The notes under the pieces: model-generated
Seen by the model: the letters and a program-made list of their open reading frames with translations, nothing else
Told to the model about the DNA's origin: nothing
Databases searched by the model: none
DNA from: VRUE01 sp963703235
Lineage (GTDB): Bacteria; Actinomycetota; Thermoleophilia; Solirubrobacterales; 70-9
Direction: 5' to 3'
DNA: 64,000 bases
Assembly: GCA_963703235.1 (NCBI GenBank)
Contig: OY969802.1
Coordinates: forward strand, 2,356,001-2,420,000
Part shown: one piece after another, positions 42,421-50,887 of the stretch
Numbering within the stretch: the first letter of the stretch is position 1
How the letters are laid out: the number at the start of each line of letters is the position of its first letter
Position numbers and translations under genes: made by a program

Positions 42421-43326
42421 ATGAGTTTGCCGACCATCCAGGCCGGTGGGTTGACGCTGGATGCCAGCCGTCCCCTGATCGTCGGCGTGGTCAACGCGAC
42501 CCCCGACTCGTTCTCGGACGTGGGCAGCCGCATGCCCACGCAATGGATCGAGCGGGCGCTCGCCTGCTACGAGGCCGGCGCCGCCGTGGTCGAGGTCGGC
42601 GGTGAGTCCAATGTCTCGAACCGGCCACCGGTCCCGGCGGCGGTCGAGATCGAAAGGATCGTTCCCGTCATCGAGGCGCTGGTCGCGGCGGGTGCTCCGG
42701 TATCGGTCGACACGCACCGTCCGGAGACGGCCGAGGCGGCGCTCGATGCCGGCGCCGCGATCGTCAACGACATCAACGGGATGCGAGACCCGCGGATGGT
42801 CGACGTCTGCGCGCGCCGCAAAGCCGGTGTCGTGCTGATGCACACCGAGACCGCCCCGAAGGTGTCCCTCTGGGACGAGGACCTCTATCCGAATGGGGTT
42901 GCGGAGCGCATCCTCGACTACATGCGGGAGCGGCTGGCGGCTCTCGAGGCGGCGGGCATAGACCGCGGCCGGGTGGCGCTCGATCCCGGTCCCGACTTCG
43001 CCAAGACGCCGCGGCAGACGGTCGCGGTGTTGCGCGAGCTCGACCGGCTTACCGTCCTCGGCCGCCCGATCGTGCTCGCCGTCTCGCGCAAGGACTTCAT
43101 TGGTGCGCTGACCGGGCGCCGCCCGCGCGACCGGGGCGCCGGGACGCTGGCGGCGATCGCCGCCACCCTGCGTCGCGGAGGGCGCCTGCTGCGCGTACAC
43201 GACGTGGAGGCGACCGTTGACTTCCTGGCGGTCTGGGCGGCCCTGGAGGAAGGGCAGGACGTGCCGAGCGATCTACGGGTCGCCGAGCACGTCAGGCGCG
43301 AACAGCCGGCGTTCGACCCGGCGTGA
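42421..43326 (+). CDS. folP2: Dihydropteroate synthase-like protein (FolP2 type)
   Basis: This 301-residue TIM-barrel protein has IVGVVNATPDSFSDVG and later SVDTHRP, IVNDINGMRDP, LDPGPDFAKT and VLAVSRKDFIGALTG, all DHPS landmarks. The second conserved loop is VVEVGGESNVSNRPP instead of the canonical GGESTRPG, and the H-x-x-G segment reads MHTETAPK. Mycobacterial FolP2, a DHPS homologue also next to gpgS, is likewise altered in this loop and lacks DHPS activity. A non-canonical role, possibly linked to GpgS products, is therefore more likely than folate synthesis. It is coupled to the helicase gene by a GTGA overlap. Confidence 0.8.
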   Translation: MSLPTIQAGGLTLDASRPLIVGVVNATPDSFSDVGSRMPTQWIERALACYEAGAAVVEVGGESNVSNRPPVPAAVEIERIVPVIEALVAAGAPVSVDTHRPETAEAALDAGAAIVNDINGMRDPRMVDVCARRKAGVVLMHTETAPKVSLWDEDLYPNGVAERILDYMRERLAALEAAGIDRGRVALDPGPDFAKTPRQTVAVLRELDRLTVLGRPIVLAVSRKDFIGALTGRRPRDRGAGTLAAIAATLRRGGRLLRVHDVEATVDFLAVWAALEEGQDVPSDLRVAEHVRREQPAFDPA

Positions 43327-45608
43327 CGGCGGCACGCTCGCTACTAGAGACTCCCTGGGCGGTCGCGATCGACCCGGCCCGCCGCGACGGGCGCATCGTC
43401 GCCGAGGCCTCGGAGGAGGAGCAGCCGGCAGAGCCGGTGGCTATGCCCGGCTCGCTCGACCCCGACCTGGTTGCGGCCCTGCGCCGGACCGGCATCGAGC
43501 GCCTCTACTCGCACCAGCGCCAGGCGCTGGAGACGGCGGCGCACTCCAACCTCGTCCTGACCAGCGGCACTGCCTCGGGCAAGAGCCTCGCCTTCAACCT
43601 GCCGGTGCTCGACGGGATCGCGCGGGACTCCAAGCGGCGCGCCTTCTATCTCTACCCGACCAAGGCGCTGGCCCAGGACCAGGCCCGCAAGCTCGCCGCG
43701 CTGCGACCGCCGAACCTGCGCGAGGCGATCTACGACGGCGACACCCCGCGCGAGGAGCGGCCCTCGATCCGGCGCCGCAACAACCTCGTCCTCACCAACC
43801 CCGACATGCTCCACGTCGGCATCCTGCCCAACCACAAGAGCTGGGGCGACTTCCTCGCCAACCTCGGCTGGGTCGTGGTCGACGAGGCGCACACCTACCG
43901 CGGCGTGCTCGGCTCGCACGTCGCCAACGTGCTGCGGCGGCTGCGGCGGATCGCCCGTGCCTACGGCTCCGAGCCGCGTTTCCTGCTCGCTTCGGCGACT
44001 ATCGCCAACCCGGTGGAGTTGGCCGAGCGGCTGGTCGGCGAGCGGTTCGAGCTGGTCGACGACGACGGCGCGCCGCGCACCGGGCGCGAGCTCGCGATGT
44101 GGAACCCGCCCCTGATCGACAAGGCCAGCGGCGCCCGGCGCTCGCCCCTCTCCGAGGCGGCCGACCTGCTGGCCGAGCTGGTCTCGCAGGGGGTGCGGAC
44201 GATCTGCTTCCTCAAGAGCCGGCGCGGGATCGAGCTGATCCAGCGCTTCGCCCGCGACAACCTGACGGCGCGGGGGAAGCCGGAGCTGGCGGAGCGTATC
44301 GCCCCCTACCGCGGCGGCTACACGCCGCAGCAACGGCGCGAGATCGAGGCCCGCCTGGCGCAGGGCGAGCTGCTGGCGGTGGTCGCCACCGACGCGCTCG
44401 AGCTGGGCATCGACATCGGCGAGCTCGACGCGGCGATCTGCGTCACCTTCCCGGGCACGGTCGCCAGCCTGCGGCAGATGTGGGGACGGGCGGGCAGGCG
44501 GCGGCGCGGCCTGGCGGTCTACGTCGCCGGTCAGGACGCGCTCGACCAGTTCTTCTGCCGCCACCCGGACGAGTTCATCGGCCGCCCGGTCGAGGCGGCG
44601 ATCCTCGACCACGAAAGCGAGCAGATTGCCGCCCGCCACCTGGTCGCGGCCGCCTACGAGCTGCCGTTGAGCGCCGCCGACGACGAGGTGCTCGGCCCGC
44701 GGTGGCGCGAGCGCGCCGAGCGGCTCGCCTCGGCCGGCGAGCTGCGCCGCGCAGGCGGGAAGCTGCTGCCGCGCGGAAGCGAGTTCGTCGCCGCCAAGAT
44801 CTCGCTGCGTTCCGCCTCCGCCGACTCGGTCGCGGTGATCGAGCGCGACTCGGGCGAGATGCTCGGCCTGGTCGAGGCCGAGCGGGCCTTCACGACCGTC
44901 CATCCCGGCGCCGTCTACCTCCACCTCGGCCGCTCCTACGAGGTCGAGCAGCTCGACGTCGAGGGGCGGCGGGCGATCGTCTCCCGCTTCGACGGCGACT
45001 GGTACACGCGGCCGAAAAAGGAGACCGAGATCTACATCGAGCGCGTGCGCGAGCAGCGGAGCGCGGCCGGCGTCGAGCTGCACTTCGGCGAGGTCTCGGT
45101 CAGCGAGCAGGTGATCGCCTTCCAGCGGGTCTCGATCTCCGACCAGGAACCGATCGACGTGGTGGCGCTGGAGCTGCCCGAGCAGCACTTCGTCACCCAG
45201 GCCCTCTGGTACGTGCTGCCGGAGCGGCTCAGCGGCGGCCTGCCGCCGGACGTCCTGCTTGGCGCCCTGCACGCGACCGAGCACGGCCAGATCGCGGTGC
45301 TGCCGCTGATCGCGATGTGCGACCGCTGGGACATCGGCGGCCTCTCGACCAACGTCCACTTCCAGACCGGCCGCGCGACGATCTTCGTCTACGACGGCCA
45401 TCCGGGCGGGATCGGCATCGCGCTGCGCGGCTACGAGCAGTTCGAGCGCCTGCTCGCCGACGCCGAGCGCCTGATCGCCGAGTGTCCCTGCGAGTCCGGC
45501 TGCCCCTCCTGCGTGCAGAGCCCCAAGTGCGGCAACCTGAACGAACCGCTGCACAAGCAGGGGGCGCTGGAGCTGATGCGCTCGATGCAGGACTCCGGCG
45601 GGCGATGA
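43323..45608 (+). CDS. MrfA/YprA-like DEAD/H-box helicase with DUF1998
   Basis: This 761-residue protein is an SF2 helicase: YSHQRQALETAAHSNLVLTSGTASGKSLAF (Q-motif and Walker A), VVVDEAHTYRGVLGSHVA (DEAH), LLASATI (motif III), TDALELGIDIGELDA and QMWGRAGRRRRG (motif VI). The C-terminal DUF1998 domain ends with four cysteines in CPCESGCPSCVQSPKC, the metal site of MrfA/Hrq1-type proteins. MrfA excises mitomycin-type DNA damage in Bacillus with a partner nuclease. A DNA repair role is the best guess. The GTG start overlaps folP2 and the end overlaps the SLOG gene. Confidence 0.85.
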   Translation: MTAARSLLETPWAVAIDPARRDGRIVAEASEEEQPAEPVAMPGSLDPDLVAALRRTGIERLYSHQRQALETAAHSNLVLTSGTASGKSLAFNLPVLDGIARDSKRRAFYLYPTKALAQDQARKLAALRPPNLREAIYDGDTPREERPSIRRRNNLVLTNPDMLHVGILPNHKSWGDFLANLGWVVVDEAHTYRGVLGSHVANVLRRLRRIARAYGSEPRFLLASATIANPVELAERLVGERFELVDDDGAPRTGRELAMWNPPLIDKASGARRSPLSEAADLLAELVSQGVRTICFLKSRRGIELIQRFARDNLTARGKPELAERIAPYRGGYTPQQRREIEARLAQGELLAVVATDALELGIDIGELDAAICVTFPGTVASLRQMWGRAGRRRRGLAVYVAGQDALDQFFCRHPDEFIGRPVEAAILDHESEQIAARHLVAAAYELPLSAADDEVLGPRWRERAERLASAGELRRAGGKLLPRGSEFVAAKISLRSASADSVAVIERDSGEMLGLVEAERAFTTVHPGAVYLHLGRSYEVEQLDVEGRRAIVSRFDGDWYTRPKKETEIYIERVREQRSAAGVELHFGEVSVSEQVIAFQRVSISDQEPIDVVALELPEQHFVTQALWYVLPERLSGGLPPDVLLGALHATEHGQIAVLPLIAMCDRWDIGGLSTNVHFQTGRATIFVYDGHPGGIGIALRGYEQFERLLADAERLIAECPCESGCPSCVQSPKCGNLNEPLHKQGALELMRSMQDSGGR

Positions 45609-46123
45609 GCGCGGAGGCGGGCGGCGAGGCGGGAGGCCGGCAGCGGCCCAGGCAGGTAGCGGTCATCGGCAACGGCAGCTGCGAGGAGGGCTCGGAGGCG
45701 TGGCGCTTGGCCGAGGAGGTGGGACGCCTACTGGCCGAGGCTGGCGTCACGGTGCTCTGCGGCGGACTCGGCGGCGTGATGGAGGCCGTGGCGCGCGGTG
45801 CCTCCCAGGCCGGCGGCGAAGCGATCGGGATCGTGCCCGGCGTCTCGGTCGAGGACGCGAACCCGCACTGCACCCACGTCGTCGCCAGCGCGATCGGCTA
45901 CGCGCGAAACCTCGCCGTGGTCGCCAGTGGCGAGGTCGTGATCGCGGTCGGCGGCGAGTGGGGGACGCTGTCGGAGATCGGCCACGCCCGCAGCTTCGGC
46001 AAGACGGTCGTCGCCCTGCGCAGCTGGGGCCTGACCGGCCGCGAGCGGATGGAGGGCGCCCCCGGCGTGATCCCAGTCGAGGACGCTGCCGAGGCGGTCC
46101 GCGCTGCCCTCGACGCGATCTAG
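45605..46123 (+). CDS. SLOG/LOG-like nucleotide-binding protein (TIGR00725 type)
   Basis: This 172-residue Rossmann-like protein has QVAVIGNGSCEE, LLAEAGVTVLCGGLGGVMEAVARGA and VIAVGGEWGTLSEIGHA, the nucleotide/phosphoribosyl-binding loops of the lysine-decarboxylase-like (LOG/SLOG) family. Relatives release cytokinin-type bases from nucleotides or sense nucleotide ligands. The ATG at 45605 overlaps the helicase stop (ATGA), so it is third in the folP2-helicase operon. The ligand is unknown. Confidence 0.78.
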   Translation: MSAEAGGEAGGRQRPRQVAVIGNGSCEEGSEAWRLAEEVGRLLAEAGVTVLCGGLGGVMEAVARGASQAGGEAIGIVPGVSVEDANPHCTHVVASAIGYARNLAVVASGEVVIAVGGEWGTLSEIGHARSFGKTVVALRSWGLTGRERMEGAPGVIPVEDAAEAVRAALDAI

Positions 46124-46144
46124 GGCGGACGTGGGCCCAGTTAG

Positions 46145-46160
46145 CCACCCATGTGGGTGG
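46145..46160. terminator. 16-bp palindrome between convergent genes
   Basis: CCACCCATGTGGGTGG is a perfect palindrome just after the SLOG gene stop and abutting the end of the GH15-like gene. The loop would be only 2-4 nt and there is no U-run, so terminator function is tentative. Confidence 0.3.
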
Positions 46161-47363
46161 TCAACCGCGCCCACCCCCCGGCCAGAGCTCGCGCAGGGCA
46201 AGGATCGCGAAGGCGTGCGACCAGGCGAGCGGGGTGGTCGAGGCGGGGAGGCCGGTCTCGGCGTCTACCCGCTCCGGCAGGAGGCCGAGCGGGGTGGCCG
46301 CGCGGCGCAGGGAGGCCATCAGCTCGAGGGCGGCGCGCCGGTCGCGGCGAGCCATCTCGTCGAAGCCTTCGCGCCGGTCCCACTGTGCCAGCGCCGCCAG
46401 GCTCCAAGCGCTCCACGAGGTCGGCGCCGTCCAGGGATCCTCGCCGCCGTCCCAGTGCTGGGACGGGAGGAGGCCGAAGCGGCCACCCTGTGCGGCCAGG
46501 CGAAGGAGGGTCTGGCGAACCGCCGGAAATAGGGCAGGTCGCGCAAAGGGACGCACCGCCCAGGCCGCTGCCGTGTCGAGGCCCGAGTCGAAGTCTTCCG
46601 CCCGCCGCACCAGGCCTCGCGGCGATGCGAAGGCCTCCTGGAGGCGGCGTGACGGGATTTCGGAAGCGACCGCGTTACCGAGGTAGTCGCCATCCTCTTT
46701 CTCTTGGTAGTCGGCGCGGTTGCGCCAGCTGCCCATTCGGCTGAGCTTTCCGCCCTCGCACGCCGTCCGGGAACGACGACGGGCACTGCCGGCGACCGAT
46801 CGCGGAGTGACGACGGCACGCATTCCGACTGCGCATCGCGCCGCCGCGACCCACCCAGCGGCGTCGCCCTGAGCGTCCCGGCCCTCGACCGGCTCACCGT
46901 TCGCATTGAACCGCGCCGCCGCATCCAGGTCGAGCCGCCTCATGAAGCCGACGATCCGCCCGGCCTCGAGCCGGTAGCCGGCCGAGGCGAAGGCGATCGC
47001 GACGGCGCCGGCGTCGCGAGGCCATACGTAGGCCCATCCCTCCCGCGCGCCGGCCAAGGCCGCTCCGCTGCGCCGCTCGGTCAGCGCCCTCAGTACGAGC
47101 AGAGATCGCGCGTAGATCCACCTGGCCCACGCCGGCGCAGCAACGCCGAGTGGGTTCGAACGTGCCAGCCAACGGCGATCGCGACGAATCGCCGCCGCCC
47201 CGCCCGGAGCGGTCGGGGCCGCGAGGAACGAGGGGCGTACGCCCGGGAAGCCGCGGGGGGCCTGCGGATCGGTCCCAGATCCACCCGAGACCGCGATCGC
47301 CGCAGCCAAGGCGACCGCGGTCAGGACCAGCGCTGCACGAGCTCCGGGCACGCCCCCATGCAA
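46161..47363 (-). CDS. Short GH15 (glucoamylase/trehalase)-like secreted protein
   Basis: This 400-residue protein starts with a signal peptide (ALVLTAVALAAAIAVSGG). The (alpha/alpha)6-barrel signatures of GH15 are visible: AYVWPRDAGAVAIAFASAGY, GLLPSQHWDG...WTAPTSWSAWSLAALA and the catalytic-base segment LLPERVDAETGLP, with PLAWSHAFAILAL at the end. GH15 enzymes cleave terminal alpha-glucosidic bonds. This copy is short (usual 600 or more), lacks the N-terminal beta-sandwich, and its middle is unusually Arg-rich. It may be inactive or have changed substrate. Confidence 0.65.
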   Translation of the reverse strand: MHGGVPGARAALVLTAVALAAAIAVSGGSGTDPQAPRGFPGVRPSFLAAPTAPGGAAAIRRDRRWLARSNPLGVAAPAWARWIYARSLLVLRALTERRSGAALAGAREGWAYVWPRDAGAVAIAFASAGYRLEAGRIVGFMRRLDLDAAARFNANGEPVEGRDAQGDAAGWVAAARCAVGMRAVVTPRSVAGSARRRSRTACEGGKLSRMGSWRNRADYQEKEDGDYLGNAVASEIPSRRLQEAFASPRGLVRRAEDFDSGLDTAAAWAVRPFARPALFPAVRQTLLRLAAQGGRFGLLPSQHWDGGEDPWTAPTSWSAWSLAALAQWDRREGFDEMARRDRRAALELMASLRRAATPLGLLPERVDAETGLPASTTPLAWSHAFAILALRELWPGGGRG

Positions 47364-47424
47364 TCAACCGCCGATCCCTCCGGGCGCTAGCCTTCCGACT
47401 GCGCGCCACCACCGCGCGCATCCA

Positions 47425-47497
47425 GGCGAGGTAGCTCAGTTGGTAGAGCACACGACTGAAAATCGTGGTGTCGTGGGTTCGATTCCCACCCTCGCCA
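47425..47497 (+). tRNA. tRNA-Phe (GAA)
   Basis: The gene is 73 nt. The acceptor stem GGCGAGG pairs with CCTCGCC; the D arm is GCTC...GAGC; the anticodon stem CACGA/TCGTG encloses the loop CTGAAAA with anticodon GAA; the T arm is GTGGGTTCGATTCCCAC. The discriminator is A, and CCA is not encoded (ATT follows). The accessory island begins just downstream. Confidence 0.95.
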
Positions 47498-48214
47498 TTC
47501 CACTTTCTCCCTGCAGTTGAGGCTATTCCGTAGCCCGCTCGTTGCGCGTCCTAGAGCTCTCATTTGGGCTCTCGTCGCCCATTCGTCGCCAATGACGAGC
47601 CTTTTTGGCGGCATCCGAGATCGAAATTGCTGCTCGCTTTTCGAAGGCATTTGGCTTCACAGACGGGTTCTCGCGGCATGATGCGGGCTTCGAACTGGTT
47701 CCACAAGGCAGGAATCGTGTGCCCCAGTTCGATGCTTGACGCCAAGCCATCGCACTACAGAGCCAAATTCGCCGCCCCCCGGCGGCAACCAATGCTCGGT
47801 GAGCTTCAGATTCCGATTGCCCCTTTGAGCAGATGTGTCCAGTTCGGCGCGCCAGGCAAATCGGCACAGTCATCGTGAGCCGAGATTTCCTTCGCGACAG
47901 GAGCCCGACGTGCGAGCGCGGCACGTCAACCGATGCCCGAATCGCCCACCCGTAGCGACCAGCCCAACACGGCGCGCACGCACGTAACCCTATGTTCTGG
48001 CGAACGTAAACCCGCGACCGGACTTCGGGCCGTTGATGCACGCAGAGACTTGTTTGAAAGTCGCCGGGGCCTTCGGCTTTCGGGCGACCCCCCAGGACAC
48101 GCTGCCCTGTCCCAGTGAGCGAGCTAACTTTGGCGCTTGCGGTGCATGCAAGCGCCCAGCGGTAGGGTCCGGGCGACCATCGTTGTAGAAGTATCGAGCA
48201 CCCCGGAGGAGACA
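47498..48214. other. Island edge without a convincing gene
   Basis: About 0.7 kb next to tRNA-Phe. Base composition is more mixed than in neighbouring genes. Open frames on both strands give no recognisable domain and no good ribosome binding site. A hairpin-forming stretch (GTCGCC...GGCGAC) lies at about 48059-48090. An integrase would be expected here if the island entered at the tRNA, but I find none. It may be decayed. Confidence 0.5.
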
Positions 48215-48829
48215 TTGCGGGACCTGGACATTCGAGCTGTCTTGCATGCCCGCCTCGCTGCCCGTGAGGCTGGCAAGAGCAACGTCCGCATGGTCCACGA
48301 GATGTGCGTTTTGGCCGGTGAATGCCGAGTTGACCTTGCCGTCATCAACGGACGCCTAGAAGGCTTCGAGATCAAGAGCGAGCGCGACAGCCTCGAGCGG
48401 TTGCCGCGACAGGTCGAAGCCTACGGAAAGGTATTCGACCGGATGACGGTGGTCTGCGCGGAGCGGCACCTAGAGAAGGTTTTGGCGACCGTGCCCGCTT
48501 GGTGGGGCGTTGAAGCGGCGAAGTCGCGAGGAGATTCGGTGCGGATCGTGCGAGAGCGAGCTCCAAAGACGAACCGAGCGCTCGAGCCAAAGGCGATTGC
48601 ACAGTTGCTCTGGCGAGTCGAGACGCTGCAGGCATTGGAGGAACTTGACGCAGCCAGGGGGTTGAGAAGCAAGCCACGCGATGTGCTTTGGACCGCGCTG
48701 GCCGAGGCGCTGCCAGAGCGGGAACTGCGACGATTGGTCCGTGAGCGGCTTCGGTCTAGGGAATGCTGGCTATCGCCCGATCCACGACGCACAGATGATG
48801 TCTGGTTCCCACCGCTCTCCAAGTCGTAA
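48215..48829 (+). CDS. sce7726-family protein
   Basis: This 204-residue protein starts at TTG 48215, preceded by GGAGGAG; the resulting N-terminus (RDLDIRAVLHARLAA) matches the usual family start, whereas the longer frame from 48137 does not. Core segments are VHEMCVLAGECRVDLAVINGRLEGFEIKSERDSLERLPRQVEAYGKVFDRMTVV, with D...EIKSxRDxLxRL. The R-DLAV...FEIKS pattern resembles a PD-(D/E)xK nuclease-like core. The family is uncharacterised and often sits next to sce7725/beta-family genes, as here, where its 3' end overlaps the convergent beta gene by 74 nt. Confidence 0.75.
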   Translation: MRDLDIRAVLHARLAAREAGKSNVRMVHEMCVLAGECRVDLAVINGRLEGFEIKSERDSLERLPRQVEAYGKVFDRMTVVCAERHLEKVLATVPAWWGVEAAKSRGDSVRIVRERAPKTNRALEPKAIAQLLWRVETLQALEELDAARGLRSKPRDVLWTALAEALPERELRRLVRERLRSRECWLSPDPRRTDDVWFPPLSKS

Positions 48830-49541
48830 GGCTGCCAGGGCGCTCACTGCGTACTGAGCAGTCACGAATCTCCCTGTCGCCCCAGCAGTGATCTGCCCCG
48901 GCGAATTCTTTATGGTTTTTCAGGTCGCGGCTGAGGCGATGAAATTGCGCGAACGCACCGGGCTTCTCCAAGGAATGCCCTCGCAGAAGGAGCCAATCTC
49001 GCTCGAGCGTGTAGCGGATACCCGCGGTTCGAGTCATCTTGAGCGGGTTGTACTGCAGCCAACTCGGATGGGTGATGCCGTAGTCGCCGAAGGCGGGATT
49101 TCGGGGCAAGGGAGGATCAGCTGTCGCGATCAAGTCGTGCCAAAGAACCCAGTCCCGGCGAGGCAGTGGCCCATTGTGCCCCGCTTTGATAAATGCAGAG
49201 GGTTGTGCCGGAAAGGCACCCGAGCAAAGGGTGAGGGAGCGCCAAGCATTGACTTTTGGAAGTCTACGAAGAGCCGCCTCCGCCTCAATGCGAATTTCTT
49301 TCTCGATACTGGCGGTGACCTCGCCGAAATCCAGAAAGAGATCCACGTCGGTGGCCTCGACGCCGAGCTCCGAACAAAGCGCTTTCAGGCGATCGGATAG
49401 ACCGCCTAGCTCAATCAAGTCGTCCCGCCGAAGGCGCATCGCAACGCCTTTGCGACCAGCTACGACGGCGTCGGCGACCGCCCGCTGGTAATCCGTGTCT
49501 CGGTCCAATCCCGTAACGGGGATGGCGATGAGTTCAGCTAG
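48756..49541 (-). pseudogene. Beta-family (sce7725-like) protein gene, 3' part, split by an IS
   Basis: This is the C-terminal fragment of a beta-family protein (T4 beta-protein-like domain). Its frame runs LAELIAIPVTGLDRDTDY... to the end at 48756, with a TTWRAVGTRHHL segment near the C-terminus typical of the family. The reading frame continues exactly into the N-terminal fragment (50525-50858) when the IS and one CTAG are removed: ...TQARL joins AELIAIPV... Without repair, any product of this half would start inside the IS. The intact protein would have been about 375 residues. Function is uncharacterised. Confidence 0.8.
49538..49541. repeat. Target-site duplication CTAG, left
   Basis: CTAG occurs at 49538-49541 and again at 50525-50528, directly flanking the IS. 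Removing one copy plus the element restores the interrupted reading frame. As CTAG is palindromic, the exact duplication length could be shorter. Confidence 0.7.
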
Positions 49542-50524
49542 ATGGTTGATTCCACGGCGATAGCCGTGATCGAGGGATTCAATGCAGAGAGGCCGAAGTC
49601 GGCGGTGCTGAAGCAACCGTCGACCGAAAGGCCACGATGCACGCCGACCTCGACACTCTCTGCACCGTCGTTTATTGCACGGCAGACGATCTCCTGCCCG
49701 AGAAGCCCGGAAATGCCCGTCGCCGAGTCACCGACGCCGAGATCGCAACCCTCTGCGTCGCCCAGGCGATCATGGGCATCCCCTCCGATCGGCGCTTCCT
49801 CGCAGTCGCCCGCAAGCGGCTTCGCGATCTCTTCCCCGAGCTGCCCCAGCAGCCCGGCTTCCACAAGCGCAGGGCCCGCCTGGCCGAGGCGATCGAGTGG
49901 CTCACCGGCGTCTTTGCCGCTGAATCCCCGGGCTACCACGACGATGTGCTGCTCATCGACTCCACTCCGCTGGAGTGCGCCCGATCCGTGGAGACGACCC
50001 GCCGCTCTGCCCTCGCAGACGCGGCCGACTACGGCTGGTGCGGCTCTCATTCTCGATTCTTCTGGGGCTTTCGCCTGCACGGCCTCTTCGCGCCCGACGG
50101 CACCCCGAGAGCATTCACCCTCGCCTCTCCCAAGCGCGACGAGCGCGAGGTCGGGCTCGAGCTGCTGGGGCGCGCCGAGCGGGCCGGCGGGGAGATCGTC
50201 CTCGGCGACAAGGGCTACGCCGGGCGCGCCTTCGCCGCGGCTGCCCGCGAGCTCGACGCGACGATCGTCAGACCGGCCCGCAAGGACGAGCCCGACAACG
50301 TCCTTCACCTCGCCCCGATCCGCCAGCGGATCGAGTCGATCTTCTGGACCTGCAAGGACATCCTCACCCTGGAGCGCCACGGCGCTCGCACCCTTCACAA
50401 CCTGCGTGTTCGCATCGCCCAGCGGTTCCTGGCGCTGGCTGCATGCGTCGCGCTCAACCACAGGCTCGGTCGTCCGAGCCGCGCCCTGGTCGACTACGTC
50501 GCCTGAGGGCGTGGAATCAACCAT
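49542..50524. mobile_element. IS982-family insertion sequence, 983 bp, intact
   Basis: The terminal inverted repeats are perfect: 15 bp (ATGGTTGATTCCACG) at 49542-49556 and the complement at 50510-50524; adding the flanking CTAG gives 19 bp of symmetry. The single transposase gene fills the inside. Length and transposase fit IS982. Perfect ends and an intact transposase suggest a recent insertion. The element interrupts a beta-family gene. Confidence 0.85.
49637..50506 (+). CDS. IS982-family transposase
   Basis: This 289-residue transposase opens with HADLDTLCTVVYCTADDLLP and TDAEIATLCVAQAIMGIPSDRRFL, typical of IS982. The DDE triad is complete: Asp108 (LLIDSTPLE), Asp191 (VLGDKGYAG) and Glu233 (RQRIESIFW). 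It should catalyse cut-and-paste movement of the element. The ATG at 49637 lies 95 nt inside the left end. Confidence 0.9.
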   Translation: MHADLDTLCTVVYCTADDLLPEKPGNARRRVTDAEIATLCVAQAIMGIPSDRRFLAVARKRLRDLFPELPQQPGFHKRRARLAEAIEWLTGVFAAESPGYHDDVLLIDSTPLECARSVETTRRSALADAADYGWCGSHSRFFWGFRLHGLFAPDGTPRAFTLASPKRDEREVGLELLGRAERAGGEIVLGDKGYAGRAFAAAARELDATIVRPARKDEPDNVLHLAPIRQRIESIFWTCKDILTLERHGARTLHNLRVRIAQRFLALAACVALNHRLGRPSRALVDYVA

Positions 50525-50858
50525 CTAGTCGAGCTTGCGTAAAAATGTCCGTAACGGGATGGGTGCCGTCGTCAAGCCGGCCGGGTGGCTGAAAGTTAGG
50601 AAGGTCAACGAAGCACTCGTCGATCTTGCCCCAAGACTTCACGATCCTGGCGACCAAACCATCGACAGCTTCGCTAATCGTTTCGATCTCTGCCCCGGTT
50701 TTGGGATCGACCTCAACTGGACCTATCTCAAGTAGCGGAGTGAGATGGTCGCGCTCGAGAGCGTCGACCTCCGCAAGAGCATTGAGCTCACCTTCCTTCG
50801 CCTTGAGGAAAGGGACATAGTGGCGGGGGTCAGGGGAGGGCATTCGGGAGGGGAACAT
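50525..50858 (-). pseudogene. Beta-family (sce7725-like) protein gene, 5' part, split by an IS
   Basis: The N-terminal fragment starts at the ATG at 50858 and contains DPRHYVPFLKAKEGELNALAEV and DHLTPLLEIGPVEVD, the typical opening of beta-family proteins. The frame runs into the IS and stops at 50517-50519 after the artificial ending TQARLDG. It lies 29 nt downstream of a 44-residue basic protein gene. Any product is about 113 residues and lacks two thirds of the domain. Confidence 0.8.
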
Positions 50859-50887
50859 GTCGGCCTCTACCGGCTTGACGGGTCCCG

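Noticed and set aside
43344..45554. 736-codon minus-strand frame
   Set aside because: It is antisense to the helicase; composition is Arg/Gly/Asp-rich with no domain.
47387..47650. Open frame on the minus strand across the tRNA-Phe gene (...RGWESNPRHHDFQ...)
   Set aside because: It is the antisense translation of a tRNA, a well-known false ORF pattern; it has no ribosome site or domain.
47523..48215. 230-codon minus-strand frame beside the tRNA, possible integrase
   Set aside because: No recombinase motif (no R...HxxR...Y pattern) is visible, composition is erratic and no other gene feature supports it.
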